Below, one piece after another: positions 41,724 through 51,884 of a stretch of DNA of 64,000 bases (the stretch's first letter is position 1; each line of letters begins with the position of its first letter). The position numbers were made by a program, and so were the translations under genes. This stretch comes from Mycobacterium scrofulaceum (GTDB lineage Bacteria > Actinomycetota > Actinomycetes > Mycobacteriales > Mycobacteriaceae), in NCBI RefSeq assembly GCF_002086735.1, contig NZ_MVIJ01000012.1, positions 62,001-126,000 of the forward strand. Reading direction: 5' to 3'. Below the pieces are notes generated by a model that saw only the letters and a list, made by a program, of their open reading frames with translations, was not told where the DNA came from and did no database searches.

Positions 41724-41815
41724 CCCTAAAGCATTTCCCTCGAGCGCAATCCAGGCAAGTGGTTCATCCCGGCCGCCCACCCGGCGCACGGGTGTCGCCC
41801 GAGTATCGTCGGGAT

Positions 41816-42309
41816 ATGCCGCTGCGGTACGTGGACCCGCACAAGAGACGGGGTCCGTTGTATCGGGCCAGTGTTCGATTCGGTCGTTCGCGCGCAGGGC
41901 AGTTCATGGCCAGGCACATCGCGCGTCATACCGACCCCTACCTGTTCCGTCTCACCGGTGGGCGGGTCAACATGGGATCGATCATCAATGCGCCCCTCGT
42001 GACCACCGGCGCGAAGTCGGGCCGGAAGCGCGAAGTCCAGCTCACGTACTTCCACGACGGGGCCGACGTCATCCTCGTCGCCTCGAACTTCGGCGGCACC
42101 AAACACCCGCAGTGGTACTACAACCTCAAAGCGCATCCGGAGTGCGACTTCGGTGCCGAGCCGTTCACCGCCGAGCAGGTCACGGACGCCGAGGAATACG
42201 ACCGGCTCTTCGAATTGGCCAACCGGATCTCTCGGGATACGCGGACTATCGGGACAGGGCGGCCCCCGCGGGCCGGCAGATCCCGATCTTCCGGCTGAAG
42301 CCGCGCTGA
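41816..42309 (+). pseudogene. Deazaflavin (F420)-dependent nitroreductase family gene, 3' frameshift
   Basis: ATG at 41816 gives MPLRYVDPHKRRGPLYRASVRFGRSR and the family core LVTTGAKSGRKREVQLTYF, SNFGGTKHPQWYYNLKAHPE, as in Ddn-like F420H2-dependent reductases. In this frame the protein ends in unrelated ISRDTRTIGTGRPPRA. The other frame encodes the expected tail GYADYRDRAAPAGRQIPIFR, ending at 42309. A one-base change near 42224-42235 would join them. It is either a true frameshift or a sequence error. If the gene is functional as read, the product has an altered C-terminus ending at 42298. Confidence 0.7.
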
Positions 42310-42330
42310 CGCTGGACGCGGCTCAACCGC

Positions 42331-43404
42331 CTAGACGTTGAACCGGAACTCCACCACGTCGCCGTCGGCCATGACGTAGTCCTTGCCCTCCATCCGGACC
42401 TTGCCGGCCGCCTTGGCCGCGGCCATCGAGCCGGCGGCGATCAGGTCGTCATAGGACACGATCTCGGCTTTGATGAAGCCCTTTTCGAAATCGGTGTGGA
42501 TCACGCCGGCGGCCTTGGGCGCGGTGTCGCCCTGGTGAATCACCCACGCCCGCGCCTCCTTGGGGCCCGCGGTGAGGAACGTCTGCAGCTTGAGGGTGTG
42601 GAAACCCGCGCGCGCCAGCGCGTCGAGCCCGCGTTCGCTCTGCCCGATCGACTCCAGCAGTTCCGCCGCAGACTCGTCGTCCAGTTCGTTCAGCTCGGCT
42701 TCGATGGCGGCATCCAGGAACACCGCGTCGGCGGGTGCCACCAGCTGGCGCAGCTCGGCGATGCGCGCGGCGTCGGTCAGCACGGCCTCATCGGCGTTGA
42801 AGACGTACAGAAAAGGCTTGGTGGTCAACAGGTTCAGCTCCCGCAGCAGCGACGTATCCGCCCCGGCGCCGAACAGCGTCGTGCCGCCGTTCAACGTCTC
42901 CTGGGCGACCGCCGCCGCGTCGTACACCGGCCTGCGCTCCTTGCTGGTGCGCGCTTCCTTCTCCAGCCGCGGCAGGGCGCGCTCCAGGGTCTGCAGGTCG
43001 GCCAGGATCAACTCCGTCTCGACCACCTCGATATCGGACCTGGGATCTACCTCACCGGCCACGTGCGTCACGTCGTCGTCGGAGAACACCCGGACCACCT
43101 GGCAGATGGCGTCGCATTCGCGGATGTGCGCCAGGAACTTGTTGCCGAGCCCGGCGCCCTCGGACGCGCCCTTGACCAGGCCCGCGATGTCGACGAACGT
43201 CACCGGCGCCGGCACGACGCGCTCCGAGCCGAACAGCTCGGCCAGCTTGTCCAGGCGCGGATCGGGCAGCGGAACGACGCCCTCGTTGGGTTCGATCGTC
43301 GCGAACGGATAGTTGGCCGCCACCACATCGTTGCGGGTCAGCGCGTTGAACAGCGTCGACTTACCGACGTTGGGCAGACCTACGATTCCCAGGCTCAGGC
43401 TCAC
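42331..43404 (-). CDS. ychF: Redox-regulated ATPase/GTPase YchF (Obg family)
   Basis: A 357-residue P-loop protein. G1 GLPNVGKST, G3 DIAGLVKGASEGAG, TGS domain at the C-terminus with HTLKLQTFLTAGPKEARAW and MEGKDYVMADGDVVEFRFNV. YchF proteins bind ATP and ribosomes. In M. tuberculosis Rv1112 is followed by vapBC32; here no toxin-antitoxin pair is present. The start is ATG with GTGAGCCTGAGC after it. Confidence 0.95.
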   Translation of the reverse strand: MSLSLGIVGLPNVGKSTLFNALTRNDVVAANYPFATIEPNEGVVPLPDPRLDKLAELFGSERVVPAPVTFVDIAGLVKGASEGAGLGNKFLAHIRECDAICQVVRVFSDDDVTHVAGEVDPRSDIEVVETELILADLQTLERALPRLEKEARTSKERRPVYDAAAVAQETLNGGTTLFGAGADTSLLRELNLLTTKPFLYVFNADEAVLTDAARIAELRQLVAPADAVFLDAAIEAELNELDDESAAELLESIGQSERGLDALARAGFHTLKLQTFLTAGPKEARAWVIHQGDTAPKAAGVIHTDFEKGFIKAEIVSYDDLIAAGSMAAAKAAGKVRMEGKDYVMADGDVVEFRFNV

Positions 43405-43545
43405 AGGGACCCAAGTCTAGGGGGCGGCGGCGCGGCCGGCCGCCGTGGACCGTTCGCGCACCTCTCCGGCTCGCGGCCGTGGCACGCCCATGATCGCTAC
43501 GAGGTATTTACGGGCCTTTCGGTCCATTCCCGGTACGGTCTACAT

Positions 43546-44745
43546 GTGTCAGGACAGCGGCCAAAGTCGACGGTGGAGCCATCCCACCGCTCGATTCACC
43601 CAGATATCCCAGGTATCCCGTGGTATGCCGCCCTGCTTTTCGCCGTCACCGCCACCGCGATCGGCTACGGAATCGACGCCGGCCACAAGGAGCTGACCCA
43701 CGTCTTCGCCGGCTTCTATATAGCCGGCTGCGTGGCGGCGGTCCTGGCGGTGCGCCAGGACGGGCTGTTCACCGCCATCATCCAGCCCCCGTTGATTCTT
43801 TTCTGCGCGGTGCCGGGCGCCTATTGGTTGTTCCACGACGGCAAAGTCGGGCATCTCAAAGACCTGCTGATCAACTGCGGCTATCCCCTCATCGAGCGCT
43901 TCCCGCTGATGCTGGGGACCGCCGGCATCGTGCTGCTGATCGGGTTGACCAGGTGGTACTTCGGGATGTCGCACCAGACGACCTCGGCGCCGAATGCCCC
44001 CGACGAGGCGCCGTCCAGCGACGTCAAGTCCGTCGTGGGCGGCGTCATGGGCGGCGTCGTCGCCAAACTACAGGCGATGTTGCGTCCGGAATCCGAACAG
44101 GAATCCGGCGCCGACGACGCCGACGACGCGTCACCCAGGAAGGCGCGGGCCGGCCGCGGTGCCGCTTCCTCGGCACGGGCACGCCGGACGGCGCGCGGCG
44201 ATCGGTCCGCCACCCGCTCCGCCCGGGCCCATTCCCGGCGCACCCGGGAACCGCTGGACGATGCGGGCGAAGCCGGCGAGCGGCGCCCGAGCCGGAGAGG
44301 CTCGTCGGCCGCCCGGGACTACGACGCCGCCGAACCGGCCCGCCGTTCGCGGCGCCGTCCCCGCCCCGACGGCGATTCGGACCCGCGCGGCCAGTCGCCT
44401 CGTGAATCCCGTCGCGAGCCCCGCACCCGCCGCAGCCCCTATGAGCGGCCGTACGAGCAGCCCCGGTCCAGCCGTTTCGACGGCTACGACCGGCCGGGGG
44501 CCCCGGAGCAGTTCGGCCGCTACGACAGCTACGACCGCTATGAGCCGGCCTACGAGCCGCGGCGGCGGCGCCCCGCCCCCAACGGCAACAACGGGACGCA
44601 TCACCCGATCTCGCAGGTCCGCTACCGGGGGGCCGGCGCATCCGATGAGCCCGGGGCCGAGCCTCGCCCGGAGCGCCGGAACCGCTCGCGGGCACACGGC
44701 CGGCCTCAGCGGCCCTCGGCGGATTCCTGGGAATACGACGTCTGA
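43546..44745 (+). CDS. Membrane protein with long charged tail (DUF6542, Rv1111c-like)
   Basis: A 399-residue protein. Four hydrophobic helices in the first 145 residues (WYAALLFAVTATAIGYGI, THVFAGFYIAGCVAAVLAV, PPLILFCAVPGAYWLF, PLMLGTAGIVLLIGLTRWYF). From residue ~150 a disordered Arg/Ser/Asp tail with many RRxR and SY repeats. GTG 43546 is taken because it starts the clear N-terminal SGQRPKSTVEPSHRSIHPD. Function unknown. Confidence 0.78.
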   Translation: MSGQRPKSTVEPSHRSIHPDIPGIPWYAALLFAVTATAIGYGIDAGHKELTHVFAGFYIAGCVAAVLAVRQDGLFTAIIQPPLILFCAVPGAYWLFHDGKVGHLKDLLINCGYPLIERFPLMLGTAGIVLLIGLTRWYFGMSHQTTSAPNAPDEAPSSDVKSVVGGVMGGVVAKLQAMLRPESEQESGADDADDASPRKARAGRGAASSARARRTARGDRSATRSARAHSRRTREPLDDAGEAGERRPSRRGSSAARDYDAAEPARRSRRRPRPDGDSDPRGQSPRESRREPRTRRSPYERPYEQPRSSRFDGYDRPGAPEQFGRYDSYDRYEPAYEPRRRRPAPNGNNGTHHPISQVRYRGAGASDEPGAEPRPERRNRSRAHGRPQRPSADSWEYDV

Positions 44746-44757
44746 GTTCCGCCCGGC

Positions 44758-44788
44758 GGATCAGAGCAATGAGGGATCAGAGCAATGA
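44758..44788. repeat. 15-bp tandem duplication at the end of ispH
   Basis: GGATCAGAGCAATGA occurs at 44758-44772 and again at 44774-44788. The second copy overlaps the ispH stop region, so the last codons and stop of ispH were likely affected by this small duplication. Confidence 0.7.
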
Positions 44789-45775
44789 CCGGATCTCGCG
44801 CGGCAGCGCGAACACCAGGGTCTCCTGCGCCGTGGTGACGGGCTGCACCACGTCGTAGCCGTGCTCGGCCAGCCGCTCCAGCACACCGCGCACCAAGACT
44901 TCGGGGACCGACGCTCCGGAGGTCACGCCCACGGTGGTCACGCCTTCCAGCCAGGCGGGGTCGATGTCGTCGGCCCAGTCGACCAGGTGCGCGGCCGCGG
45001 TGCCACCACCGAGCGCCACCTCGACCAGCCGGACGGAGTTCGACGAGTTCCGCGACCCGACGACGATGACCAACTGGCATTCCGGGGCCATCGCCTTGAC
45101 CGCGACCTGCCGGTTCTGGGTGGCGTAACAGATGTCGTCGCTGGGCGGATCCTGCAACTTGGGGAACCGTTGCCGAAGCCGGTCGACGATCTCCATGGTC
45201 TCGTCCACCGACAGCGTGGTCTGCGACAGCCAGACCACCTTGTTCTCGTCCCGGACCGTTACGTTGTCCACGGCGGCGACCCCGTCGACCAGCTGCACGT
45301 GGTCGGGCGCCTCGCCGGAGGTCCCGATCACTTCCTCGTGCCCCTCGTGGCCGATCAGCAGGATGTCGTAGTCGTTGCGCGCGAATCGCCTCGCCTCGTT
45401 GTGCACCTTGGTCACCAGCGGGCAGGTGGCGTCGATGGTGTGCAGGTTGCGTTCGGCGGCCGCCGCGTACACCGTGGGCGCGACCCCGTGCGCGGAGAAC
45501 ACCACGATGGATCCCTCGGGCACCTCGTCGGTTTCCTCGACGAACACGGCGCCGGCCTGTTCCAGCGTGTTCACCACGTGCCGGTTGTGCACGATCTCGT
45601 GGCGCACGTACACGGGCGCGCCGTGCTTTTCCAGCGCGCGTTCGACCGTCTCGACGGCCCGGTCCACGCCCGCGCAGTAACCACGCGGCTCCGCCAGAAG
45701 CACTCGCTTGCGGGCTGGATCGCTGGCTACCGAGCTGGACGCACCGGGAATTCCCATGTCGACAGTCGGCGGCAT
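44777..45775 (-). CDS. ispH: 4-hydroxy-3-methylbut-2-enyl diphosphate reductase
   Basis: A 332-residue iron-sulfur enzyme of the non-mevalonate isoprenoid pathway (last step; also called LytB2). The three [4Fe-4S] cysteines lie in [19 protein letters not shown] and [10 protein letters not shown]. Catalytic Glu and His segments in [10 protein letters not shown] and GHEGHEEV are present. The start at [11 protein letters not shown] aligns with the M. tuberculosis protein; upstream in-frame starts are not preferred. Confidence 0.96.
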   Translation of the reverse strand: MPPTVDMGIPGASSSVASDPARKRVLLAEPRGYCAGVDRAVETVERALEKHGAPVYVRHEIVHNRHVVNTLEQAGAVFVEETDEVPEGSIVVFSAHGVAPTVYAAAAERNLHTIDATCPLVTKVHNEARRFARNDYDILLIGHEGHEEVIGTSGEAPDHVQLVDGVAAVDNVTVRDENKVVWLSQTTLSVDETMEIVDRLRQRFPKLQDPPSDDICYATQNRQVAVKAMAPECQLVIVVGSRNSSNSVRLVEVALGGGTAAAHLVDWADDIDPAWLEGVTTVGVTSGASVPEVLVRGVLERLAEHGYDVVQPVTTAQETLVFALPREIRSLL

Positions 45776-45864
45776 GACACCCAGGGTACGTTCTGCGGAC
45801 ACGGGCTTGCCAGCTCGCGGCGGTGGGCTTGGAGTTCGCCGTCGCTTGAGGCAATCTTGGACCC

Positions 45865-46446
45865 ATGGCTACTGCACCGTATGGAGTTCGGCTGCTGGTC
45901 GGCGCGGCGACAGTCGCCGTCGAGGAGACCATGAAGCTGCCGAAAACCATCCTGATGTACCCGATGACGTTGGCCAGTCAGGCCGCGCACCTGGTGATGG
46001 TTTTTCAGCAGAACCTGGCCGAGCTGGTGATCAAGGGCGACAGCACCCTGGAGAGCATCTTTCCGCCGAAGGACGAGCAGCCGGAATGGGCGACGTTCGA
46101 CGAGGATCTGCCCGAGGCGGTCGCCGCGCCCACCGACCAGGGCATCGGTGCAGGCGAACGCCGGACCGAGGGGCGGTTCGCGTTGTACTCACTCGCCGAC
46201 GCCGCCGCCGACGCGGCGCCGTTGAAGCAGGGCGGGAGATCGTCGGACAAGCCTGCGCTTGCGCAACCGTCCGTGGTGGCCGAGCTCGACTACGCGACGC
46301 TGACGCTGGCCCAGCTGCGCGCCCGCCTGCAGTCGCTGAGCGTCGACGAGCTCGAAGCCCTGCTGGCCTACGAGCAGGCCACCAAGGCCCGCGCGCCTTT
46401 TCAGACGCTGCTCGCCAACAGGATCACCCGCGCGAACGCGAAGTGA
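45865..46446 (+). CDS. Lipid droplet-associated protein (Rv1109c-like)
   Basis: A 193-residue protein. N-terminal helical, moderately hydrophobic region ([35 protein letters not shown]) suits peripheral lipid-droplet binding. A Leu/Ala-rich C-terminal helix ([35 protein letters not shown]) follows. The family name comes from mycobacterial annotation; no enzyme motif. It overlaps the xseA start by 4 bp (GTGA). Confidence 0.75.
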   Translation: MATAPYGVRLLVGAATVAVEETMKLPKTILMYPMTLASQAAHLVMVFQQNLAELVIKGDSTLESIFPPKDEQPEWATFDEDLPEAVAAPTDQGIGAGERRTEGRFALYSLADAAADAAPLKQGGRSSDKPALAQPSVVAELDYATLTLAQLRARLQSLSVDELEALLAYEQATKARAPFQTLLANRITRANAK

Positions 46447-47693
46447 CGCCGGCCCCACCTCCCGAGCCCAACTCCGCCGAGAACCCGTTTCCGGTGCGCG
46501 CGGTGGCCATTCGCGTCGCGGGCTGGATCGACAGGCTCGGCACCGTCTGGGTCGAGGGCCAGCTGGCCCAGATCAGCGCCCGGCCCGACGCCAAGACGGT
46601 GTTCATGGTGTTGCGTGACCCGGCCGCCGACATGTCGCTGACCGTGACCTGTTCGCGCGATCTGGTGGCCAATGCGCCGGTGAAGTTGGCCGAGGGCACG
46701 CAGGTGGTGGTCTGCGGCAAGCCCTCGTTCTACACCGAACGGGGCAAATTCTCGTTGCGGCTCAGCGAGATTCGCGCGGTCGGTGTGGGCGAACTGCTGG
46801 CGCGCATCGATCGGCTGCGCCGGCTGCTGGACGCCGAAGGGCTCTTCGATCCCCGGCTCAAACGGCCGATCCCCTTCCTGCCCAACATGGTCGGCCTGAT
46901 CACGGGCCGGGCCAGCGCCGCCGAACGGGACGTGACGACGGTGGCCTCCGGACGCTGGCCGGGGGTGCGTTTCGCGGTGCGCAACACCGCCGTTCAGGGG
47001 CCCAACGCGGTGGCGCAGATCGTCGAAGCGCTGTACGAACTCGACCGCCACGCCGAGGTCGACGTGATCGTGGTCGCCCGCGGCGGGGGCAGCGTCGAGG
47101 ACCTGTTGCCGTTCTCCGACGAGACCCTGTGCCGCGCCATCGCGGCGTGCCGCACCCCGGTGATCAGCGCGGTCGGGCACGAACCCGACAATCCGCTGTG
47201 CGACCTGGTCGCCGACCTGCGGGCCGCCACCCCGACCGACGCGGCCAAGAAGGTGGTCCCCGACACCGCCGCCGAGCAGCGCCTCGTCGAGGACCTGCGC
47301 CGGCGCAGCGCGCAGGCGCTGCGCAACTGGGTCTCCCGTGAGCAACGCGCCCTGGCCCAGGTCCGCAGCCGGCCGGTGCTGGCCGAGCCGCTGACGGCGC
47401 TGACGGCGCGCGCCGACGAAATCCACCGCGCCCGGTCGGCGATTCGCCGCGACATCACCCGCCTGGCCGCCGCCGAGACCGAGCGCGTCGGTCACCTCGG
47501 CGCGCGGCTGGCCACGCTGGGCCCGGCCGCCACGCTGGCCCGCGGCTACGCCGTGGTGCAGGCCGTGCCGGATTCCGCGGCTCCGGCGGTGCTGCGCTCG
47601 GTGGCGGACGCGCCCGCGGGCACCCGGCTGCGGGTGCGGGTCGCCGACGGCGCCGTCGCCGCGGTCAGCGAGGGGCGGGCCGATGGCGCCTGA
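46443..47693 (+). CDS. xseA: Exodeoxyribonuclease VII large subunit
   Basis: A 416-residue protein. N-terminal OB-fold ([27 protein letters not shown]), central nuclease core ([61 protein letters not shown]) and a C-terminal helical arm. GTG start coupled to the previous gene. It makes the single-strand exonuclease VII with XseB. Confidence 0.95.
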   Translation: MTPAPPPEPNSAENPFPVRAVAIRVAGWIDRLGTVWVEGQLAQISARPDAKTVFMVLRDPAADMSLTVTCSRDLVANAPVKLAEGTQVVVCGKPSFYTERGKFSLRLSEIRAVGVGELLARIDRLRRLLDAEGLFDPRLKRPIPFLPNMVGLITGRASAAERDVTTVASGRWPGVRFAVRNTAVQGPNAVAQIVEALYELDRHAEVDVIVVARGGGSVEDLLPFSDETLCRAIAACRTPVISAVGHEPDNPLCDLVADLRAATPTDAAKKVVPDTAAEQRLVEDLRRRSAQALRNWVSREQRALAQVRSRPVLAEPLTALTARADEIHRARSAIRRDITRLAAAETERVGHLGARLATLGPAATLARGYAVVQAVPDSAAPAVLRSVADAPAGTRLRVRVADGAVAAVSEGRADGA

Positions 47694-47922
47694 CGAAGAG
47701 GAGCGGTCGATTACACCCATTAGTGGCCTGGGCTACGAAGCGTGCCGGGACGAGCTGATCGAAGTCGTCCGACTCCTCGAGCAGGGCGGCCTGGACCTCG
47801 ATGCGTCGCTGAAGTTGTGGGAAAGAGGCGAGCAGCTGGCCAAACGATGCGAGGAGCACTTAGCTGGAGCCCGCAAGCGCATCGAGGATGCGCTTGCGGG
47901 CGGGGATGCCGACAACGCCTGA
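47683..47922 (+). CDS. xseB: Exodeoxyribonuclease VII small subunit
   Basis: A 79-residue helical protein, [45 protein letters not shown], the typical XseB core. Overlaps xseA by 11 bp and completes the exonuclease VII operon. Confidence 0.93.
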   Translation: MAPDEEERSITPISGLGYEACRDELIEVVRLLEQGGLDLDASLKLWERGEQLAKRCEEHLAGARKRIEDALAGGDADNA

Positions 47923-47966
47923 AATCCGGCCGCCTAGGCAATTGCGGCCTGACCGACTTACCGAAC

Positions 47967-47980
47967 TAGAACACGTTTCA
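47967..47980 (+). promoter_or_regulatory. KstR-like operator upstream of the 3beta-HSD gene
   Basis: TAGAACACGTTTCA fits TnnAACnnGTTnnA at every defined position. It is 14 bp before the ATG at 47995, so it would cover the start of transcription or the ribosome site. The downstream gene is a steroid dehydrogenase, matching KstR control. Confidence 0.65.
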
Positions 47981-47994
47981 GTTAGGATTCGCCC

Positions 47995-49101
47995 ATGGCT
48001 GATGCAGCACTGACCACCGAACTCGGCCGCGTCCTGGTCACCGGCGGTTCCGGGTTCGTCGGCGCCAACCTGGTGACCACGCTGCTGGACCGCGGATATC
48101 GGGTGCGTTCGTTCGACCGGGCGCCGTCGCCGCTTGCGCAGCACCCGCAGCTCGAGGTGCTCGAGGGCGACATCACCGACACGGCCGTGTGCGCCCGCGC
48201 GGTGGACGGGATCGACACCATCTTCCACACCGCGGCGATCATCGACCTCATGGGCGGCGCGTCGGTGACCGACGCGTACCGGCAGCGCAGCTTCGCGGTC
48301 AACGTCGGCGGCACCGAAAACCTGGTGCACGCCGGGCAGGCGGCCGGTGTGCAGCGATTCGTCTACACCTCGTCCAACAGCGTCGTGATGGGCGGCCAGA
48401 ACATTCCCGGCGGGGACGAGACGCTGCCCTACACCGACCGGTTCAACGACCTGTACACCGAGACGAAGGTCGTCGCCGAGCGATTCGTGCTGGCGCAGAA
48501 CGGCATTGATGGCATGCTGACGTGCGCGATTCGGCCCAGCGGGATCTGGGGGCGCGGCGATCAGACGATGTTCCGCAAGCTGTTCGAAAGCGTGATCGCC
48601 GGGCACGTCAAGGTGCTCATCGGCCGCAAGTCAGCACGGTTGGACAACTCCTACGTGCACAATCTGATTCACGGATTCATCCTGGCGGCCCAACACCTCG
48701 TCCAAGGCGGCAGCGCGCCGGGTCAGGCGTACTTCATCAACGACGACGAGCCCATCAACATGTTCGAGTTCGCCCGGCCGGTGGTCGAGGCGTGCGGCGT
48801 CAACTGGCCGCGGGTGCGGGTGAACGGCCCGATGGTCCGCGCGGCGATGACCGGTTGGCAGCGGCTGCATTTCCGCTTCGGCATCCCCGCACCGCTGCTC
48901 GAGCCGCTGGCCGTCGAGCGGCTGTATCTGGACAACTACTTCTCGATCGCCAAGGCGCGCCGCGACCTCGGCTATGAGCCGCTGTTCACCACCGAGCAGG
49001 CGATGTCGCAGTGCCTGCCGTATTACGTCGACATGTTCCAGCGGATGAAAAGCCAAGCGGAGGCCGCATCCACGAAGCCGGCGGTCGGCGGGGCGAACTG
49101 A
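47995..49101 (+). CDS. 3beta-hydroxysteroid dehydrogenase (cholesterol dehydrogenase)
   Basis: A 368-residue extended SDR. NAD motif VTGGSGFVGANLV, then YTSSNSVVMGGQN and the catalytic YTETKVVAE (YxxxK). Its homologue Rv1106c oxidises cholesterol to cholestenone. The KstR-like box directly upstream supports a role in sterol catabolism. It does not belong to the 17-bp operator regulon. Confidence 0.9.
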   Translation: MADAALTTELGRVLVTGGSGFVGANLVTTLLDRGYRVRSFDRAPSPLAQHPQLEVLEGDITDTAVCARAVDGIDTIFHTAAIIDLMGGASVTDAYRQRSFAVNVGGTENLVHAGQAAGVQRFVYTSSNSVVMGGQNIPGGDETLPYTDRFNDLYTETKVVAERFVLAQNGIDGMLTCAIRPSGIWGRGDQTMFRKLFESVIAGHVKVLIGRKSARLDNSYVHNLIHGFILAAQHLVQGGSAPGQAYFINDDEPINMFEFARPVVEACGVNWPRVRVNGPMVRAAMTGWQRLHFRFGIPAPLLEPLAVERLYLDNYFSIAKARRDLGYEPLFTTEQAMSQCLPYYVDMFQRMKSQAEAASTKPAVGGAN

Positions 49102-49186
49102 ACGCGCTGGCGGGGCCGCTGACGAAAACGCCGGAGCGGGGCTAAGGTTCCCTCAGCGGCGACGACGCGGAGGGCGGCCCGGTTGC

Positions 49187-50332
49187 ATGAACACCGAATT
49201 CACGCTCAACCAAAAGCGCGCCCTGGCGATACTGACGGCGATCGCCCTGCTGTTCGCCGCGTACTTCCTGCGCGACTACTTCGTGCTGATCGTCGTGGCC
49301 GCGGTCGGGGCCTACCTGTTCACGCCGCTCTTCAATTGGTTCGGCCGGCGGCTGGGCACCGGTTTGGCGGCGACCTGCACGCTGTTGTGCGCATTGGTGA
49401 TCGTCATCGTGCCGGTCACGCTGCTGGTGATCCTGGCGATCGTGCAGATCTCGCGCATGGTCAATAGCATCACCGAGTGGGTGAAGTCCACGGACCTGAG
49501 CGGCCTCGGCGACCGCACCCTGCACGCGGTGAACGAGCTGCTGTCCCGGGTCCCGTTCGCGCACATGACGATAACGACGGAAACCCTGCGCAAGGCGATG
49601 GTCACGGTGGGCCGCAACGTCGGTGAGTGGGCGCTGCACTTCCTGCAGGGCGCCGTCGGCGGTCTGGCCGGCGCGATCACGTCGGCCATCATCTTCCTGT
49701 ACGTGTTCGTCGCGCTGCTGGTGCACCGCGAGCGGGTGCGCAGATTGATCGCCGATCTCAACCCCCTCGGCGACGAGGTGACGGATCTGTACCTGGCCAA
49801 GGCGGGAGCGATGGTGCGCGGCACCGTCAATGGCCAGTTCGTGATAGCCCTGTGCCAGGGCGTCGCGGGCGCCGCGTCCATCTATGTGGCCGGCTTTCAC
49901 CACGGATTCTTCATCTTCGCGGTCCTGCTGACCGCGCTGTCGATCATTCCCCTGGGCGGCGGGATCGTGACCATCCCCTTCGGCATCGGCATGGTCTTCT
50001 ACGGCAACATCGCCGGGGGCGCGTTCGTCGTGCTCTGGCACCTCGTCGTGGTCACCAACATCGACAACTTCCTGCGCCCGATCCTGGTCCCGCGCGACGC
50101 GCGGCTGAATCCGGCGTTGATGCTGCTGTCGGTGTTCTCGGGCATCGCGATGTTCGGCCCCTGGGGCATCGTCATCGGCCCCGTGTTGATGATCCTCGTC
50201 GTCACCACCGTCGAGGTGTATCTGGTGGTGTTCAAGGGAACGGAACTGGACGTACCCGACAAACCGCCCGTCCGCCGCAATTGGCTTCGCCCGCAGGCGA
50301 AGTCGGGCACCGCGCCATCGGCCGCCGAATAG
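49187..50332 (+). CDS. AI-2E family transporter
   Basis: A 381-residue protein with about eight hydrophobic helices in two groups (residues 10-80 and 145-345) and a connecting soluble helix region. The family signature IIPLGGGIVTIPFGIGMVFYGN and LRPILVPRDARLNPALMLLSVFSGI are present. Matches Rv1101c. Family members export quorum signals or act as Na+/H+ antiporters; the substrate here is unknown. Confidence 0.85.
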   Translation: MNTEFTLNQKRALAILTAIALLFAAYFLRDYFVLIVVAAVGAYLFTPLFNWFGRRLGTGLAATCTLLCALVIVIVPVTLLVILAIVQISRMVNSITEWVKSTDLSGLGDRTLHAVNELLSRVPFAHMTITTETLRKAMVTVGRNVGEWALHFLQGAVGGLAGAITSAIIFLYVFVALLVHRERVRRLIADLNPLGDEVTDLYLAKAGAMVRGTVNGQFVIALCQGVAGAASIYVAGFHHGFFIFAVLLTALSIIPLGGGIVTIPFGIGMVFYGNIAGGAFVVLWHLVVVTNIDNFLRPILVPRDARLNPALMLLSVFSGIAMFGPWGIVIGPVLMILVVTTVEVYLVVFKGTELDVPDKPPVRRNWLRPQAKSGTAPSAAE

Positions 50333-50342
50333 TGGCCGGCGG

Positions 50343-51884
50343 CTACCGGAAGCCGACCATCTGGCTGCCCCAGGCGGCCAGGATTTTCGCGTCGACGTCG
50401 TGCGCGACGGTGTCGTGCCTGTCGATGATCAGGCAGGCGCGATCGCCCTCCCGGTAGGGCGTCCACTCCGGCTCGCCGTCCGGACCCGCGGGCGCTGACC
50501 GCGCCGCGAAGTTGACCCATCGGGTCCGCATCCTCTTGGAGACCGCCTTGGCGGTCTTGCTGCCGCCCAGCTTCAACGTGGGATCCTTCGGTGCGCCGAG
50601 ATTGCCCCAGACGTAGGGCAATTCGGTGGCGTGCGCGGCCCTGACCAACAGCACCTTCAGGAGCGGGGTCGAGTAGTCGAACCGGTACAGGTAGACCGGT
50701 GCCACCGCGCTGTGCCCCTCGGCGAGCCACACCGACGGCATCCGGAACCCGACGTCGGTGGCGATGCTCAAACTTCTTGCCCTGCGCCGTACCCGCGAAT
50801 ATGCCGATCCGATCTGCTCGTCGGTCGGCAATTGCAGGTCCGGTTGTTCGGCCGCGATCTGGTCGAACATCGACGTGATCGCGCGGGGCGTGATCGGCAT
50901 CAGCCGCGAACGCATCAACCGGAACAGCGCCGCCTCGTGCTTGTTGGTCCCGATGATCAAGGGGACCGGAAGCGATCGGCCCTCCTGCACGCGCTTGACC
51001 GGGTAGTCGTCCAGCAACTCGCCGTCGATGATCGGGACGAACGCAAGGAGGCCGGGATTACGCACGGGCACTTCGTCGAAGACCTCTTGGGACGCGGCAA
51101 GCAACACCGCGGTGGGCACGTCGGGCAACCGGTCCGCGTCGACATCAAGCCTGTCGAGGACGGTTTCGGCCACGCGCTCAGCCCTGCGCCGGTCGTATAC
51201 CGATGTGGCCGGTGAACTCTGGGCGATCGCGCGGGCGAACAGTCCCTCGGCCGACGGGCTGGCGAGCAGGGTCGTCACGATCCCCGCGCCCGCGGATTCG
51301 CCGAACAGCGTCACGTTGCGGGGATCGCCGCCGAATGCCGCGATGTTGTCGCGCACCCAGCTCAGTGCCGCCAGCACGTCGCGCAGCCCGACATTGGAGT
51401 CGAACCGCCGCCGCGACGTGGTGAACGACGACAGGTCCATGAAACCGAGCGCGCCCACCCGGTAATTGACCGTGACCACGATGACCTCGCCGTCGCCGAC
51501 CAGCCGCCGCCCGTCATACAGCGCCTGGCTGCCCGAGCCCAGCACGTATGCGCCCCCGTGCAGCCACACCATCACGGGCTTTCGGTCGCCCGACTGCGTG
51601 GCGGACGACGCCCAGACGTTCAGCCGTAGGCAGTCTTCGCCCTGTGGCGCACCCAGATCGAGCGGCATGTTGGGGAAAACCGGCTGCGGACAGGCCGGCC
51701 CGTAGCGGGTGGCGTCGGCGACCTCGGTCCACCGCTCGGGGGGTTGCGGCGCCCGGAAGCGCAGGCCGCGGACGGGCGGGGCGGCGTACCGGACGCCCTT
51801 CCACGAGCTGACGCGGCCGTCATCGGCGCCGCGGACGGGGCCGAAGGTGGTCTCGACCACCCGGTCTTTGGTCGTCGTCGTCAT
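50343..51884 (-). CDS. Carboxylesterase / para-nitrobenzyl esterase family, intact
   Basis: A 513-residue type-B carboxylesterase. Oxyanion loop WLHGGAYVLGSG, nucleophile Ser in FGESAGAGIV, acid and His further downstream in the C-terminal half. In M. tuberculosis this gene is split into Rv1104 and Rv1105; here it is one continuous frame. The ATG at 51884 overlaps the TGA of the dienelactone-hydrolase-like gene (ATGA). A much longer reading upstream crosses that gene and is rejected. Confidence 0.88.
   Translation of the reverse strand: MTTTTKDRVVETTFGPVRGADDGRVSSWKGVRYAAPPVRGLRFRAPQPPERWTEVADATRYGPACPQPVFPNMPLDLGAPQGEDCLRLNVWASSATQSGDRKPVMVWLHGGAYVLGSGSQALYDGRRLVGDGEVIVVTVNYRVGALGFMDLSSFTTSRRRFDSNVGLRDVLAALSWVRDNIAAFGGDPRNVTLFGESAGAGIVTTLLASPSAEGLFARAIAQSSPATSVYDRRRAERVAETVLDRLDVDADRLPDVPTAVLLAASQEVFDEVPVRNPGLLAFVPIIDGELLDDYPVKRVQEGRSLPVPLIIGTNKHEAALFRLMRSRLMPITPRAITSMFDQIAAEQPDLQLPTDEQIGSAYSRVRRRARSLSIATDVGFRMPSVWLAEGHSAVAPVYLYRFDYSTPLLKVLLVRAAHATELPYVWGNLGAPKDPTLKLGGSKTAKAVSKRMRTRWVNFAARSAPAGPDGEPEWTPYREGDRACLIIDRHDTVAHDVDAKILAAWGSQMVGFR

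Noticed and set aside
42496..43545. Upstream extension of the DUF6542 membrane protein
   Set aside because: This part is antisense to ychF; a start at 43546 gives the natural N-terminus.
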